48,726 bases of DNA from Terriglobales bacterium (GCA_015654835.1 JAATGG010000116.1:1-48726), one strand, 5' to 3'; counted from the stretch's first letter, positions 9,115 through 18,364 are shown. The notes: a model not told the origin generated them from the letters alone. Program-made: numbers and translations.

Positions 9115-10552
9115 GGTCACTGGATTTTTAGAAATTGAGCGCGAACAGCCCTTTCGCCGCAAGGTCGAAGAACGGTTGCTGGACTGGTCCGAGATCTACG
9201 AGCCCTTTGCTGAGAACAAACAGCGCGAGCAAGGCGCTCGCTGTATGGATTGCGGTGTGCCCTTTTGCCATAGCGGTTGCCCAGTCAATAACCTGATTCC
9301 TGACTGGAACGATCTGGCTTATAACGGCCGCTGGAAGAGCGCCATTCATCGGCTCCACGCCACTAATAACTTTCCCGAGTTCACAGGCCGCGTTTGTCCC
9401 GCGCCTTGTGAGGCCGCTTGCGTGTTGGGCATCAATCAGCCGCCTGTTTCGATCAAACTGATCGAGCGCAGCATCGTCGAGCGTGCCTGGGTTGAGGGCT
9501 GGATTCATCCCGAATTGCCTGAAGTCAACACCGGCAAGCGCGTGGCCGTGGTGGGTAGCGGGCCTTCTGGCCTGGCCGCTGCGCAGCAATTGCGCCGTGC
9601 TGGCCACTCCGTCACGGTCTATGAAAAGAATGACCGCATCGGTGGTCTGTTGCGTTACGGTATTCCCAACTTCAAGTTGGAAAAGCACATCATCGATCGC
9701 CGCATTCAGCAAATGCGCGCCGAGGGAGTTACGTTCCTGACCAATGCGCATGTGGGCGTCAATGTGCCGATAGAGGCTCTCACCAGCCACTATGACGCGA
9801 TTCTGTTGGCGGGCGGTTCCGAGCAGCCGCGCGACCTTAAAATTCCAGGCCGCGAGTTGAAGGGAATTCATTTTGCCATGGAGTTTCTGCCGCAGCAGAA
9901 TCGTCGCTGCGAAGGCGACGAGGTCGATGCCGAATTGGCCATTCATGCCGAAGGCAAGCGTGTGGTCATCATCGGCGGCGGCGATACCGGTGCGGATTGT
10001 CTGGGAACCAGCTTGCGTCAGCGCGCAAAAAGCGTTCACCAGTTTGAGATCATGCCGAAGCCGCCAGAGCAGCGCGCGGACTCCACTCCCTGGCCGCAGT
10101 GGCCGTTGCAGTTGCGGACGGAAACCTCGCACGAAGAGGGCGGCATCCGCCAGTGGAGTGTGAACAGCGTTCAATTCACGGGCGATGAATACGGCCGCGT
10201 CAAGCAATTACAAGGGCTTCGCGTTGGTCCGCCGCCGTCGTTCGAACCGATTTCCGGCTCCGAGTTTACGCTCGATGTGGATCTGGTCCTGCTCGCCATG
10301 GGATTTCTCGGTCCGGTCCGCTCGGGCATGGTGGAGCAGTTGGGACTTGCCCTCGACAAGCGCGGCAACGTGGCTACAAACGGCGAGTACCAGACATCGG
10401 TCGAAGGCATCTTTGCCGCCGGCGATATGCGCCGGGGCCAGTCGTTGGTGGTCTGGGCCATCTCCGAGGGCCGCAAAGCTGCTGCCGCCGTCGATCACTA
10501 TTTGACTGCGAATGTGGAGCGGTCGCTTCAGCGCCGTCACGCATTGGTATAG
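9107..10552 (+). CDS. gltD: Glutamate synthase (NADPH) small subunit
   Basis: Beta subunit of glutamate synthase, 481 residues. It takes electrons from NADPH through FAD and 4Fe-4S clusters and passes them to GltB. Two Cys clusters are near the N-terminus ([20 protein letters not shown] and [15 protein letters not shown]). An FAD dinucleotide fold follows ([19 protein letters not shown]), then an NADPH fold ([15 protein letters not shown]), then a closing FAD motif ([19 protein letters not shown]). The ATG at 9107 overlaps the last 8 nt of gltB, so translation is probably coupled. The frame is open to 9011, but that part only shadows gltB. Confidence 0.97.
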   Translation: MGKVTGFLEIEREQPFRRKVEERLLDWSEIYEPFAENKQREQGARCMDCGVPFCHSGCPVNNLIPDWNDLAYNGRWKSAIHRLHATNNFPEFTGRVCPAPCEAACVLGINQPPVSIKLIERSIVERAWVEGWIHPELPEVNTGKRVAVVGSGPSGLAAAQQLRRAGHSVTVYEKNDRIGGLLRYGIPNFKLEKHIIDRRIQQMRAEGVTFLTNAHVGVNVPIEALTSHYDAILLAGGSEQPRDLKIPGRELKGIHFAMEFLPQQNRRCEGDEVDAELAIHAEGKRVVIIGGGDTGADCLGTSLRQRAKSVHQFEIMPKPPEQRADSTPWPQWPLQLRTETSHEEGGIRQWSVNSVQFTGDEYGRVKQLQGLRVGPPPSFEPISGSEFTLDVDLVLLAMGFLGPVRSGMVEQLGLALDKRGNVATNGEYQTSVEGIFAAGDMRRGQSLVVWAISEGRKAAAAVDHYLTANVERSLQRRHALV

Positions 10553-10574
10553 AACGTCGTCTCTCCAAAGAACG

Positions 10575-10622
10575 TGCCCGCTGCCACGGTTGGATGCTTT
10601 GCATTCCCCCAGTCAGCGGGCA
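10575..10622 (+). terminator. Branched hairpin after gltBD
   Basis: TGCCCGCTG (10575-10583) pairs with CAGCGGGCA (10614-10622). The loop has a second small stem, GGATGC-TTT-GCATTCC. It stands 22 nt after the gltD stop. The following T-run is poor, so termination strength is uncertain. Confidence 0.5.
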
Positions 10623-10692
10623 TTGTACATTCTGCTGTCTTCAGATCTGTCAGTAACTCCTTGAGCTACTCGAATCGGTAAAGTTAGAGGCG

Positions 10693-10815
10693 TTCTAGAG
10701 CAGTTCTCCTATTTGCGTGGTGTTTCCAGGGGAGTGCAGGGTGGTGTTTTCTTGAGGAAAACACCACTCGACAGTCGAGATTTCCCTCTACAGCAATAGG
10801 AGAACAGCTATAACA
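10693..10815. repeat. Palindromic intergenic repeat (REP/MITE-like)
   Basis: Outer arms AGCAGTTCTCCTATT (10699-10713) and AATAGGAGAACAGCT (10795-10809) are inverted copies with 14 of 15 pairs. Inside lie a perfect 11-bp stem, GTGGTGTTTTC/GAAAACACCAC (10741-10767), and the palindrome CTCGACAGTCGAG (10767-10779). No protein is encoded. Nested palindromes of this size in an intergenic gap are typical of dispersed REP or MITE-like elements; copy number cannot be judged from one window. Confidence 0.6.
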
Positions 10816-10917
10816 AGATTGAAGTGACTCGAAGCCGGACGGGCCTGAAAGCACGAATAGGGAAACCGGCACCGTTGTTGCAGCATCCAATGGAAACGAT
10901 GGCGACAAATCGGTTCC

Positions 10918-11220
10918 ATTCCCCTGAAACGATTCGGCAAAACGGATGTAAAGATTTCTGCACTCGGTCTTGGCGGTCACCACCTCGGTGCGGCTAAAGA
11001 TGAGAAGACTGCGGTCGAAATCATACACCGTGCTTTGGACGGCGGTATCAACTTCTATGACTGCTGCTGGGAATATGATCTTGGCAAATCGGAAGATTGG
11101 TTGGGTAAGGGGCTCAAGGGCATTCGCGACGACGCCTTTCTGATGACGAAGGTTTGCACACATGGCCGCGACGGATCGCTCGCCATGCATATGCTGGAGC
11201 AAAGCCTGCGCAGGTTGCAG
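10918..11220 (+). pseudogene. Aldo/keto reductase, N-terminal fragment
   Basis: Frame +1 reads PLKRFGKTDVKISALGLGG, then an HHLGAAKDEK stretch, ALDGGINFYDCCWEYD with the catalytic Asp and Tyr region, and LMTKVCTHGRD. This is the first third of an aldo/keto reductase (TIM barrel, NADPH-dependent). There is no ATG or GTG at the expected start (the frame opens at ATT), and similarity stops at LRRLQ around 11220; the frame ends at 11250. The catalytic Lys is kept but His and most of the barrel are missing. It directly follows the palindromic repeat, which may have destroyed its promoter and start. Confidence 0.8.
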
Positions 11221-11503
11221 GGAAAGGTTCGATCGACGAAAGGCAAATGAATGGACTGCGGGAGCATGGCCGGCAGTTCAACGATGGGCGCTATGAACTT
11301 TTCAAGAATCCGGTGAAGCACGATGGCGATCCCGGCCGCGAACAGCATCACTATCCAACTGCAGCGGCGCTTTCTGCCTGAACGGCATGTGTTTCGGTTT
11401 GGCTGGCTTTCGCAAGCGAAGGCCAACTGATATACACGGCGGGAATTTTCTTCCAGGTCCTGTCTGTTGATCTGTTATTCCATCATTTGCAAGGCAGGAG
11501 TGC
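11221..11503. other. Gene-free stretch before the MFS exporter
   Basis: A short rightward frame with RYELFKNPVKHDGDPGREQH may be the tail of another broken gene, but I do not recognise it. No promoter or terminator stands out, apart from the ribosome site GGCAGGAG just before 11504. Confidence 0.35.
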
Positions 11504-13057
11504 ATGACAGCGCAAAGAGCAGAGGTCTCTCCGTGGCTCATCGCAATCTCGGTGATGTTGGCTACGTTTATGGAGGTGCTCGATACCGCGATTGCCTCGG
11601 TCGCGCTGCCCTATATTGCGGGCTCGCTGTCTGCATCAACCGATGAAGCAACCTGGGTCCTCACCAGTTATCTGGTTGCGAATGCAGTGATTCTGCCCGC
11701 AAGTAACTGGTTCGCTTTACGCTTCGGCCGCAAGCGCTTTCTTGTGACTTGCGTCATCATCTTTACGGTTTCCTCGTTTTTCTGCGGAGCCGCACCCTCG
11801 TTGCCTCTTATGCTGCTTGCGCGCGTAGTCCAAGGAGCCGGTGGAGGGGCACTGCAGCCACTCTCTCAGGCAATTTTGATGGAGAGCTTTCCGCCCCAGA
11901 AGCGCGGCGTGGCGATGGCCGTCTTCGCATTCGGAGTGGTTGTCGCACCCGTGCTCGGCCCTACGCTGGGTGGCTGGCTGACCGACACTTACAGTTGGCG
12001 CTACGCTTTCTATATCAATATCCCCATCGGGATTCTGGCCGCGTTCATGATCAGCCGGTTCGTGAAAGATCCACCCTATATCAAGAACGCCAAGCCTGCA
12101 AAGTTTGACAATCTCGGTTTCGGGCTTCTGATTGTTTGGACCGGCTGTTTGCAGGTTGTACTCGACAAGGGCCAGGAAGACGACTGGTTCGGCGCCCTGT
12201 GGATTCGCTGGGCGGTGGCAGCATTAGTTATCTCCTTCGCCTGCTTCATCGTCCACTCCGTCCGCGCGCAGAATCCATTGGTGAGCCTCCGCGTCTTTAG
12301 AGACCGTAATTTTGCCGTTGGCTGCGTGCTCATCATGATGTTCGGCGTGTCAATTTATTCGATGATTACCGTTCTGCCGCTCTTCTATCAGGAGTTACTC
12401 GGCTATACGGCCTTCACTGCGGGATTAGTCGTCGGGCCCCGCGGCATCGGATCGATTCTCGGTATGCCCGTGATCGCTTATCTCGGGGGCAAAATCGATG
12501 CCCGTTATCTGCTGACGTTCGGATTCGTCGTCTTCGGCATTACGTCCCTGGTCTTCGGTAATATCACTCTCGATATCAGCCCGACAACGCTGTTGTGGCC
12601 CATTGTCATTACCGGCTTCGCTTTGAGTTTTGTATTTGTGCCTATTACTACGCAAGCCTATGGGACACTGCACAATGAGCAGATCGGCAACGCCAGCGGA
12701 ATTTTCAATCTTGTGCGCAACATCGGTGGATCGATTGGAATCTCAGTTGCGCAGACCTTGCTGACTCGCCGGTCCGCTTATCATCAGAACGAAATCACGA
12801 ACCATGTCGCACGAACTCAAATCTGGTTGCAGCAACAAACCAACAGTCTCAGTTCCACGCTCGGCCATCTGACCAATCCATCGAACTCCCGAGGCGCGGC
12901 CCAGGGGATGCTCTATCGCCAGCTTGGTGACCAAGCTCTCTTGTGGGCGTTTGTCGATGTCTTTCGCTGGATGGCCCTGCTTTGTTTTGGATGCGTTCTG
13001 CTCGTATGGCTCTTCCGCAAGGTCAAGCCAAGTAAGCCACCTGCAGGAGCGCATTAG
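11504..13057 (+). CDS. DHA2-family (EmrB/QacA) multidrug MFS transporter
   Basis: A 517-residue inner-membrane drug:proton antiporter of the 14-helix DHA2 family. Visible marks are the first helix with LATFMEVLDTAIASVALPYI (family motif D1), WVLTSYLVANAV, FGRKRFLV (motif A) and GAGGGALQPLSQAIL, then the GVVVAPVLGPTLGGW antiporter motif C, with WRYAFYINIPIG right after it. The length matches EmrB. A GGAGTGC ribosome site precedes ATG 11504. No EmrA-like membrane-fusion gene or TolC is adjacent, so partners must come from elsewhere or it works alone. The substrate cannot be told. Confidence 0.92.
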   Translation: MTAQRAEVSPWLIAISVMLATFMEVLDTAIASVALPYIAGSLSASTDEATWVLTSYLVANAVILPASNWFALRFGRKRFLVTCVIIFTVSSFFCGAAPSLPLMLLARVVQGAGGGALQPLSQAILMESFPPQKRGVAMAVFAFGVVVAPVLGPTLGGWLTDTYSWRYAFYINIPIGILAAFMISRFVKDPPYIKNAKPAKFDNLGFGLLIVWTGCLQVVLDKGQEDDWFGALWIRWAVAALVISFACFIVHSVRAQNPLVSLRVFRDRNFAVGCVLIMMFGVSIYSMITVLPLFYQELLGYTAFTAGLVVGPRGIGSILGMPVIAYLGGKIDARYLLTFGFVVFGITSLVFGNITLDISPTTLLWPIVITGFALSFVFVPITTQAYGTLHNEQIGNASGIFNLVRNIGGSIGISVAQTLLTRRSAYHQNEITNHVARTQIWLQQQTNSLSSTLGHLTNPSNSRGAAQGMLYRQLGDQALLWAFVDVFRWMALLCFGCVLLVWLFRKVKPSKPPAGAH

Positions 13058-13091
13058 GGTCTTTCCGAGGCCACCGGCAAGGAGCGTCCGG

Positions 13092-13853
13092 CTACGACTG
13101 AAATCGATTTGGCTTCGGTAAGCGCGAAGGATTGGAGATCGGTTCCATGCTTCCATCCTTATGTGGATCCCAAGCAAGCGGGCAACCGGAGCAGCGTGCA
13201 GTCTTGCCGCAATGGCTTTTGCCAACAGCCACGGCGAGTGCGTGAAATTCGTTGAAGAGCAGAGCGTGGCTTTGCTCCGGGTCGGCAGAGAATGCCTTCC
13301 GGGTGAGATGAACCAGCGACTCGTAGCTTTTGCGGTCACGGACAGGCGGCGGTGCGACCAACCTGTGCCGTTCGGCAATTCTCCGCAGATATTCGTCGGC
13401 GACCGGAACCGGGTGCCCAAGGGCGTAGAGCAGAATGGCATCCGCAGTTTCGGGGCCGACGCCGGGCAGTGCGAGCAGCCTCTGGCGCAGATCAGCCGTT
13501 GGGGTCGCGGCCAAAATATCGAGCGAGCCTTTAAACTGCGCGTCCAGCATGGCAATAAATGCTTTGAGCGCCGGAGCTTTTCGCGTGTGAAATCCAGAAG
13601 GACGAATGAGATCGCGCAGCTCTTCAAGGGACAAGCTGCGCACGCCATCGAGAGTTAGCGCTCCTGCGGCGCGCAGATTATCCAAAGATCGCGCTACAGC
13701 TTTCCATGCCGTGTTTTGGGTAAGGTAGGCCCCGAGAATGACTTCAAACGGAGTTTGAGCGGGCCACCAATGCTGCGGGCCGAACGCGGCTGCGAGCCGA
13801 TCGTGCATCCGGCGTAGTCGTTGAGCAGGAGTAAGCCGACGGCCAGTCTTCAC
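13092..13853 (-). CDS. HhH-GPD DNA glycosylase, endonuclease III-like (MagIII-like)
   Basis: A DNA base-excision repair glycosylase. Seen: WWPAQTPFEVILGAYLTQNT, the helix-hairpin-helix LPGVGPETADAILLYALG, the catalytic Asp in VPVADEYLRRIAERH, and a C-terminal Cys set CGKTARCSGCPL that may hold a 4Fe-4S cluster (a fourth Cys is not obvious). The Lys used by bifunctional EndoIII in the hairpin (GxGxKTA) is Glu here (GVGPETAD), as in monofunctional glycosylases such as MagIII, so removal of alkylated bases without lyase activity is likely. The start chosen is GTG 13853, whose GTGA overlaps the stop of the TPR gene; the frame is open to another GTG at 13898. Confidence 0.85.
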   Translation of the reverse strand: MKTGRRLTPAQRLRRMHDRLAAAFGPQHWWPAQTPFEVILGAYLTQNTAWKAVARSLDNLRAAGALTLDGVRSLSLEELRDLIRPSGFHTRKAPALKAFIAMLDAQFKGSLDILAATPTADLRQRLLALPGVGPETADAILLYALGHPVPVADEYLRRIAERHRLVAPPPVRDRKSYESLVHLTRKAFSADPEQSHALLFNEFHALAVAVGKSHCGKTARCSGCPLAWDPHKDGSMEPISNPSRLPKPNRFQS

Positions 13854-14212
13854 GGCAGCAAATCCGTTGCTGATGGCGATTGAAGCTGAATCTTCCACTC
13901 AAGGACCCGGGCGCGAGCCGCTGCCGCTTCCGCCTCGGGCACATGGCCGGCCTGTTGCAATGAAATGGAGAGTGCCGTGTGGGCGAGGGGATCGGCCGGG
14001 GTCAGAACGGTGAGGGCTAGCGCGGCCCCAATCGACTGTTCAAGCTGGCCTGCATCCCGCAAGGCGCGGACGAGACCGTGGTGAGCCTCGATGTGATGCG
14101 AGTCAACCGCAATTGCGGCGCGAAATGCCTGTGCTGCCGCAGCAGGCGAGCCCGCTGCAAGCAGGTTGAGGCCATCCTGAGAAAGAGAGTCGGCGGTTTG
14201 AGGATTGTTCAC
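13850..14212 (-). CDS. TPR-repeat protein of unknown role
   Basis: A small helical-repeat protein, about 120 residues from GTG 14212. It has at least two TPR-like helix pairs: LLAAGSPAAAAQAFRAAIAV with EAHHGLVRALRDAGQLEQ, then PLAHTALSISLQQAGHVPEA. TPRs mediate protein contacts; no catalytic residues are seen. It is coupled by a 4-nt overlap to the DNA glycosylase downstream and diverges from yjbQ. The frame is open to ATG 14275, but that codon overlaps the yjbQ ribosome site on the other strand, so the shorter start is preferred. Function unknown. Confidence 0.7.
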   Translation of the reverse strand: MNNPQTADSLSQDGLNLLAAGSPAAAAQAFRAAIAVDSHHIEAHHGLVRALRDAGQLEQSIGAALALTVLTPADPLAHTALSISLQQAGHVPEAEAAAARARVLEWKIQLQSPSATDLLP

Positions 14213-14277
14213 GGCTGTTATTAGGATAAAGGCTAAGTCGTGGATACGGCATCTCACAGAAGAATGCGGAGGCATCG

Positions 14278-14694
14278 ATGAAGAGTCACACCGAATACCT
14301 GGTCTTCGAAACCAAGAAGCGGCGGGAGATGGTTCACATCACCGAAGACATTGAAAACATCGTGAAGCGTAGCGGAGTTCAGGACGGTCTGTGTTTCGTC
14401 TCGCCCATGCATATTACAGCGGCAATTTATGTAAATGACCTGGAGAGCGGGCTGATCGAAGATATCGGCAAATGGTTGGAGCAACTGGCGCCTGCCCGCC
14501 CCGAGTACAAGCATCACCAGACAGGCGAGGATAATGCCGACGCTCATTTGAAGTCGTTGCTGCTGCACCATGAAACCACCCTGCCCGTGACGGCAGGCAA
14601 GTTGGACCTCGGAACATGGCAGAGGGTATTCTACGCGGAGTTCGACGGTCGGCGTAGAAAGCGGGTTATCGTGAAGGTGCTGGGGGTAGAGTAG
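14278..14694 (+). CDS. yjbQ: YjbQ family protein (UPF0047)
   Basis: A 138-residue member of the YjbQ/UPF0047 family, small cytoplasmic enzymes with weak thiamin-phosphate synthase activity in some members. Family marks are [49 protein letters not shown] with its conserved His and Asp residues, [16 protein letters not shown] and a final VIVKVLG strand. GCGGAGGC is a strong ribosome site 4 nt before ATG 14278. The last 29 nt overlap the end of motB on the opposite strand. Confidence 0.93.
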   Translation: MKSHTEYLVFETKKRREMVHITEDIENIVKRSGVQDGLCFVSPMHITAAIYVNDLESGLIEDIGKWLEQLAPARPEYKHHQTGEDNADAHLKSLLLHHETTLPVTAGKLDLGTWQRVFYAEFDGRRRKRVIVKVLGVE

Positions 14695-15529
14695 CAGGCT
14701 GAGGTGTCGGATCGCCGTCGGTGATCTTCTGCCAGGCTCCGGTGCTTCGTGGCGTGCTGGGTGCAGAAAGATTGATCTTTGTGCGTGGCAGCACTACCAG
14801 ATCGACGCGGCGATTCTCGGCTCGGCCATCTGCAGTGTCATTGCTGGCGACAGGATGGAACTCTGCGTAACCGGCGGCTGAAAGCCGTTCTGGAGTGATA
14901 GCGCCTATGTCGAGAAAAAGTCGGGCAATGTGCGTTGCGCGGGACGAGGAGAGCTCCCAGTTGGAGTCGAATTCCGAATTGTGGATGGGAATATTGTCGG
15001 TATGCCCCTCGATCCGCAGGTCGTACGGTGTATGGCTAAGGGAATTGGCGATCTGACGCAAGGTCCCGAGAGTTTCGGGGCGGGGAGTGGCTGTGCCGGA
15101 ATTGAAAAAGCCGGCTTCGCGCAGGCTGATGACCAGCCCATCCCGTCCCATCTGGATGGAGACGGTATGCTGGGCCACTTGATTGGAGAGGGTCTGCTCC
15201 AATTCCTTCCGGACATGTTCCAGGTCATCCTTGACCCGGGCCGGAGAGAGCACATCTTCGCCCATGACAATGTTCATGGGCATTGCTGCTGCTTCGCTTG
15301 CAGAGCTTGTGGAGGCCTCTTTCGAGCTCCTGCGCGATGCGTTGGGGAAGATGCCGAGAGAGCGAAATGCGGTGTCGATCGACTCGGCTACCTGCACCTG
15401 CTTCTTCTGGTCGGCTTTCGCAAACGCATAAAGAACGACGAAAAAAGCGAACAGCAAGGTAATGAAATCGGCATAGGAAATCAGCCAGCGGTCGCGACTG
15501 ACGCGGCTGCGAGGAACTCGTGCGCTCAT
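14666..15529 (-). CDS. motB: Flagellar motor stator protein MotB
   Basis: Stator subunit that anchors the MotA/MotB proton channel to peptidoglycan, 287 residues. A single membrane helix follows the N-terminus ([20 protein letters not shown]), with Asp21 as the proton-carrying residue. A flexible Ser/Ala linker follows. The OmpA-like domain (about 140-250) has [15 protein letters not shown] and [12 protein letters not shown] for peptidoglycan binding. The ATG overlaps the motA stop (ATGA), which favours equal synthesis. Confidence 0.95.
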   Translation of the reverse strand: MSARVPRSRVSRDRWLISYADFITLLFAFFVVLYAFAKADQKKQVQVAESIDTAFRSLGIFPNASRRSSKEASTSSASEAAAMPMNIVMGEDVLSPARVKDDLEHVRKELEQTLSNQVAQHTVSIQMGRDGLVISLREAGFFNSGTATPRPETLGTLRQIANSLSHTPYDLRIEGHTDNIPIHNSEFDSNWELSSSRATHIARLFLDIGAITPERLSAAGYAEFHPVASNDTADGRAENRRVDLVVLPRTKINLSAPSTPRSTGAWQKITDGDPTPQPATLPPAPSR

Positions 15530-16299
15530 GCTGCGCGCTCCGACTTTTCGCGGGTGGTTTGATCGAGGAAACCGGCCAGCTTAACCTCAAGCATTCGCGG
15601 ATTCATGCCCTCGAGAATGGAAATCACACCTTCCAGCATCATTTCCCGGCGCTGCTGGTCGTCGTGCATCCGGAGGCGCATTTTGCCGGCAAAGGGTAGA
15701 AAGAACAGGTTGGCGATGCCGACTCCGTAAATTGTGGCCACGAAAGCTACGGCGATGCCACGGCCCACCTCTTGGATATTGTCCAAGTGTTGCATCACCT
15801 GAATCAGGCCCAGCACCGCGCCGAGAATCCCGATCGTCGGGGAAAATCCACCGGCCGACTCAAACACGGCAGGAAGCCGTTCCTGGTTATCGATAATAGA
15901 ATCCAGGCTGAGCCGCATGATCTTGCGCAGTTCGGTTGGCTCGGTGCCGTCCACCGCCAGCATGATTGCCTGCTTGAGAAAAGGGTCCTGAATAGTCTGC
16001 AGATCGGTATCCAGCGAAACCACGCCATTGCGGCGGGCTTTGTTGGCAAATGAAATCAGCAGGCGAACCAGATCGTCGTTATGCTTGCGCGGCGCCGCAA
16101 ATACATGGGCCATGCCGCGGAATGCGGCGACCACCGTGCCTAACGGGAACTGAAGAAGGACCGCGCCCATCGTGCCGCCAAATACGATTAAGGCCGCCGT
16201 GGGCTGCACGATCTGGCCAAGATTACCGCCTTCAATCAGCAGCCCGGCCACGATGCCTATGATGGCCAGCAGGACCCCGCCTACAGTTCCCTTATCCAT
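15526..16299 (-). CDS. motA: Flagellar motor stator protein MotA
   Basis: Membrane subunit of the flagellar stator, 257 residues with four membrane helices. It starts MDKGTVGGVLLAIIGIVAGL and contains FGGTMGAVLLQFPLG, the cytoplasmic loop with charged residues, AGGFSPTIGILGAVLGLIQV with the conserved Pro and Gly, and GIAVAFVATIYGVGIANLFF. A GAGGAGC site precedes the ATG at 16299. It lies 46 nt after flbD and overlaps motB by 4 nt, forming flbD-motA-motB. Confidence 0.96.
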   Translation of the reverse strand: MDKGTVGGVLLAIIGIVAGLLIEGGNLGQIVQPTAALIVFGGTMGAVLLQFPLGTVVAAFRGMAHVFAAPRKHNDDLVRLLISFANKARRNGVVSLDTDLQTIQDPFLKQAIMLAVDGTEPTELRKIMRLSLDSIIDNQERLPAVFESAGGFSPTIGILGAVLGLIQVMQHLDNIQEVGRGIAVAFVATIYGVGIANLFFLPFAGKMRLRMHDDQQRREMMLEGVISILEGMNPRMLEVKLAGFLDQTTREKSERAA

Positions 16300-16345
16300 G
16301 AAAATGCTCCTCGAGGATTCCTCATCAAGACTTAAGATTTATCTC

Positions 16346-16654
16346 TTAACGTTCAATGTCCGGGTTACGACGTGCTTGGGGAGCCGAGGAGGCGGGGGGA
16401 TCGGAGACGTCGAGGCTCGAAAGAGAGACCACCCGCTGCAAATCGCCAAAACTGGAAAGGCGCCGGCTCACGGCGGCCAGCAAACGCGCCCGGTACGCAA
16501 GCACCCGCTCCACGACCTCGTCGCAGTTCTCGCGGACAATCAGCTTTTCTCCGTTGATCAGAGTCAGCATCGTGTCAGGCGAAGCCTCAGCGGTCTTGAT
16601 TAGGTCGCTATTCAACACCATTATGTTGCCGTTGAGCTTGGTAAGTTCGATCAT
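16346..16654 (-). CDS. flbD: FlbD family flagellar protein
   Basis: A 102-residue protein whose first 60 residues match FlbD (MIELTKLNGN, LNSDLIKTAEASPDTMLTL, NGEKLIVRENCDEVVERVL). FlbD proteins are small and found beside motAB in many bacteria; their exact job is unclear. The C-terminal 40 residues are polar and look disordered. The ATG at 16654 is chosen because the family starts there and GAGGAGG lies upstream; the frame is open to 16705, but that start would lie at or upstream of the likely transcription start. Confidence 0.88.
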   Translation of the reverse strand: MIELTKLNGNIMVLNSDLIKTAEASPDTMLTLINGEKLIVRENCDEVVERVLAYRARLLAAVSRRLSSFGDLQRVVSLSSLDVSDPPASSAPQARRNPDIER

Positions 16655-16686
16655 TACGCCGCCAACCTCCTCTTCCTCTTTTATGC

Positions 16687-16713
16687 CTATCGGCCAAGTC
16701 GCCAAAAAGATGA
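16687..16713 (-). promoter_or_regulatory. Sigma28-like promoter for flbD-motAB (weak -35)
   Basis: On the minus strand GCCGATAG (16694-16687) is one base off the sigma28 -10 element. The -35 position, 15 nt further, reads TCAT and is poor against TAAA. It lies 33 nt before the flbD start. Confidence 0.4.
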
Positions 16714-16750
16714 TTGGAAAGAGGATTGCTGAGCGCCTCGCGAAAAATCA

Positions 16751-16777
16751 TAAAGTGTTTTCAAGAGGCGCCGATGA
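16751..16777 (+). promoter_or_regulatory. Sigma28 (FliA) promoter for fliC
   Basis: TAAA, exactly 15 nt, then GCCGATGA: this matches the flagellar sigma28 consensus TAAA-N15-GCCGATAA with one mismatch. It lies about 125 nt before the flagellin ATG, in the right orientation. A strong ribosome site GAAGGAG follows at about 16890. Confidence 0.75.
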
Positions 16778-16902
16778 AGGCAGTGGGCAACGTGGTTCCT
16801 GACACAAGGTGGCCCGAAGGGGGCGAGGGGAACTTCCTCACCGTCTTCGGCAGCCATTCGAAGCAGGGAACTTAGATCCGCTCAATTCGAAGGAGAACTT
16901 CC

Positions 16903-18333
16903 ATGGCTTTAGGCGTTCTGAATAATATTTCTGCGATTTACGCGCAGAACAACCTGAGCAATACTCAGGCCTCTCTATCCAAAACTCTTCAGCAACTGTC
17001 GTCTGGATCCCGGATCAACTCCGGTGCGGACGACGCAGCCGGCCTTTCACTGGCCAACGGTCTTCAGGCCTCTTCGACGGCGCTTACACAGTCCGCTTCG
17101 AACGCTTCAGAGGGCGTCGACTTCCTGCAGGTTGCCGATGGTGCTCTTTCGCAGGTCACAAACTTGCTCAATCGCGCCGTAACACTGGCGACCGAGGCTT
17201 CCAACGGCACGCTGAACAGCAGCCAGACCAGTGCGGCCGACGCCGAATATCAGAAGATCCTGACGGAAGTCAATACGATCAACAGCACCACTGAATACAA
17301 CGGCATTCAGGACTTTGCGCAGAATGCGGTCTTCACAGTAGGCAATGCGAACGACAAGATCGATATCAGCAACGGCACCGCTAACACGGGGCAGATTACA
17401 TTCACACTGGGTTCAGGTTCAAGTGCAAAGACCATCACCGTTGACGGCTCCGGGACGGCAGCGCCTGCGGCGGGTGAAGTATCGATTGGCAGCAACGCAA
17501 CCTTGTCCACGCTGGCGTCGCTGGTGAATGCCAACCTGGGCTCCAATGTGGCATCGGTCATCGGCGGTCAACTCATCCTTACGGGCGGAGCAACAGCCTC
17601 TCTTGGTACAGGCGACAACTTGTCTACCACCGTCGCACCTCCGACAACCGCTGGTGGAACGATTGCGGTGGGAGACGCAAACGACAAACTGACGCCGACC
17701 GCGGCTCTGAGTGTCACGCTCAACGGCACGACCACGGCTCTGAGCACCACTGCGTGGGGAGCAACGGGTACCGGTGGAACCCTTGCTGACCTCGCGGCTG
17801 CGATTAACGACGCGGCAGGGTCTGCGGTTGCAACCGTCTCTGGCAACAACATCGTGCTTGGTGCCGGAGCAACGATCACCGGCGGCAGCCTTACCGAGTC
17901 TGAGAAAGTTCAATCCTCGGCCAGCAATAGCTCCATCGCGATCTTCACGTCTGACGGAACGATCTCGACTTCGTACAACAATTCCGCGACGGATGCGGTG
18001 AAGGCCGACACGAGCGCTCTTGGCCTGGCGAACACGAGCCTGACCAGCACGTCTGCTGCCCAGGCCGCCTTGACCGCCATCAATAGCGCGATTACCTCTG
18101 TCGCGGCAGATCGTGGCACCATCGGCGCCAACATCAACACGCTAACCGCTGTCGGCAACGTCATGACCACCCAGTCGACCAACACGCTCTCCGCCGAGAA
18201 CGACGTGACGGCCACCGATTACGGTCAAGCAACTTCCGACATGTCGAAGTATCAGATTCTGAGCCAGACCGGCATCGCCGCTCTTTCTCAGGCCAACCAG
18301 TCGCAGCAGTTGATCACCAAGCTGCTTCAGTAA
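16903..18333 (+). CDS. fliC: Flagellin
   Basis: Filament subunit, 476 residues, exported by the flagellar apparatus. The conserved N-terminus (NNISAIYAQNNLSNTQASLS, LSSGSRINSGADDAAGLSLA) and C-terminus (TDYGQATSDMSKYQILSQTG, ending in ITKLLQ) form the coiled D0/D1 core. Between them, at about 145-350, lies a Ser/Thr/Gly/Ala-rich surface domain with two similar units: LASLVNANLGSNVASVIGGQ and LADLAAAINDAAGSAVATVS, each followed by a hydrophobic strand, as in flagellin hook-IN repeats. A strong ribosome site and a sigma28 promoter stand upstream, and a hairpin follows. Confidence 0.96.
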   Translation: MALGVLNNISAIYAQNNLSNTQASLSKTLQQLSSGSRINSGADDAAGLSLANGLQASSTALTQSASNASEGVDFLQVADGALSQVTNLLNRAVTLATEASNGTLNSSQTSAADAEYQKILTEVNTINSTTEYNGIQDFAQNAVFTVGNANDKIDISNGTANTGQITFTLGSGSSAKTITVDGSGTAAPAAGEVSIGSNATLSTLASLVNANLGSNVASVIGGQLILTGGATASLGTGDNLSTTVAPPTTAGGTIAVGDANDKLTPTAALSVTLNGTTTALSTTAWGATGTGGTLADLAAAINDAAGSAVATVSGNNIVLGAGATITGGSLTESEKVQSSASNSSIAIFTSDGTISTSYNNSATDAVKADTSALGLANTSLTSTSAAQAALTAINSAITSVAADRGTIGANINTLTAVGNVMTTQSTNTLSAENDVTATDYGQATSDMSKYQILSQTGIAALSQANQSQQLITKLLQ

Positions 18334-18364
18334 ATAGCAGATCGCCAAATGCTGAATTAAAAAC

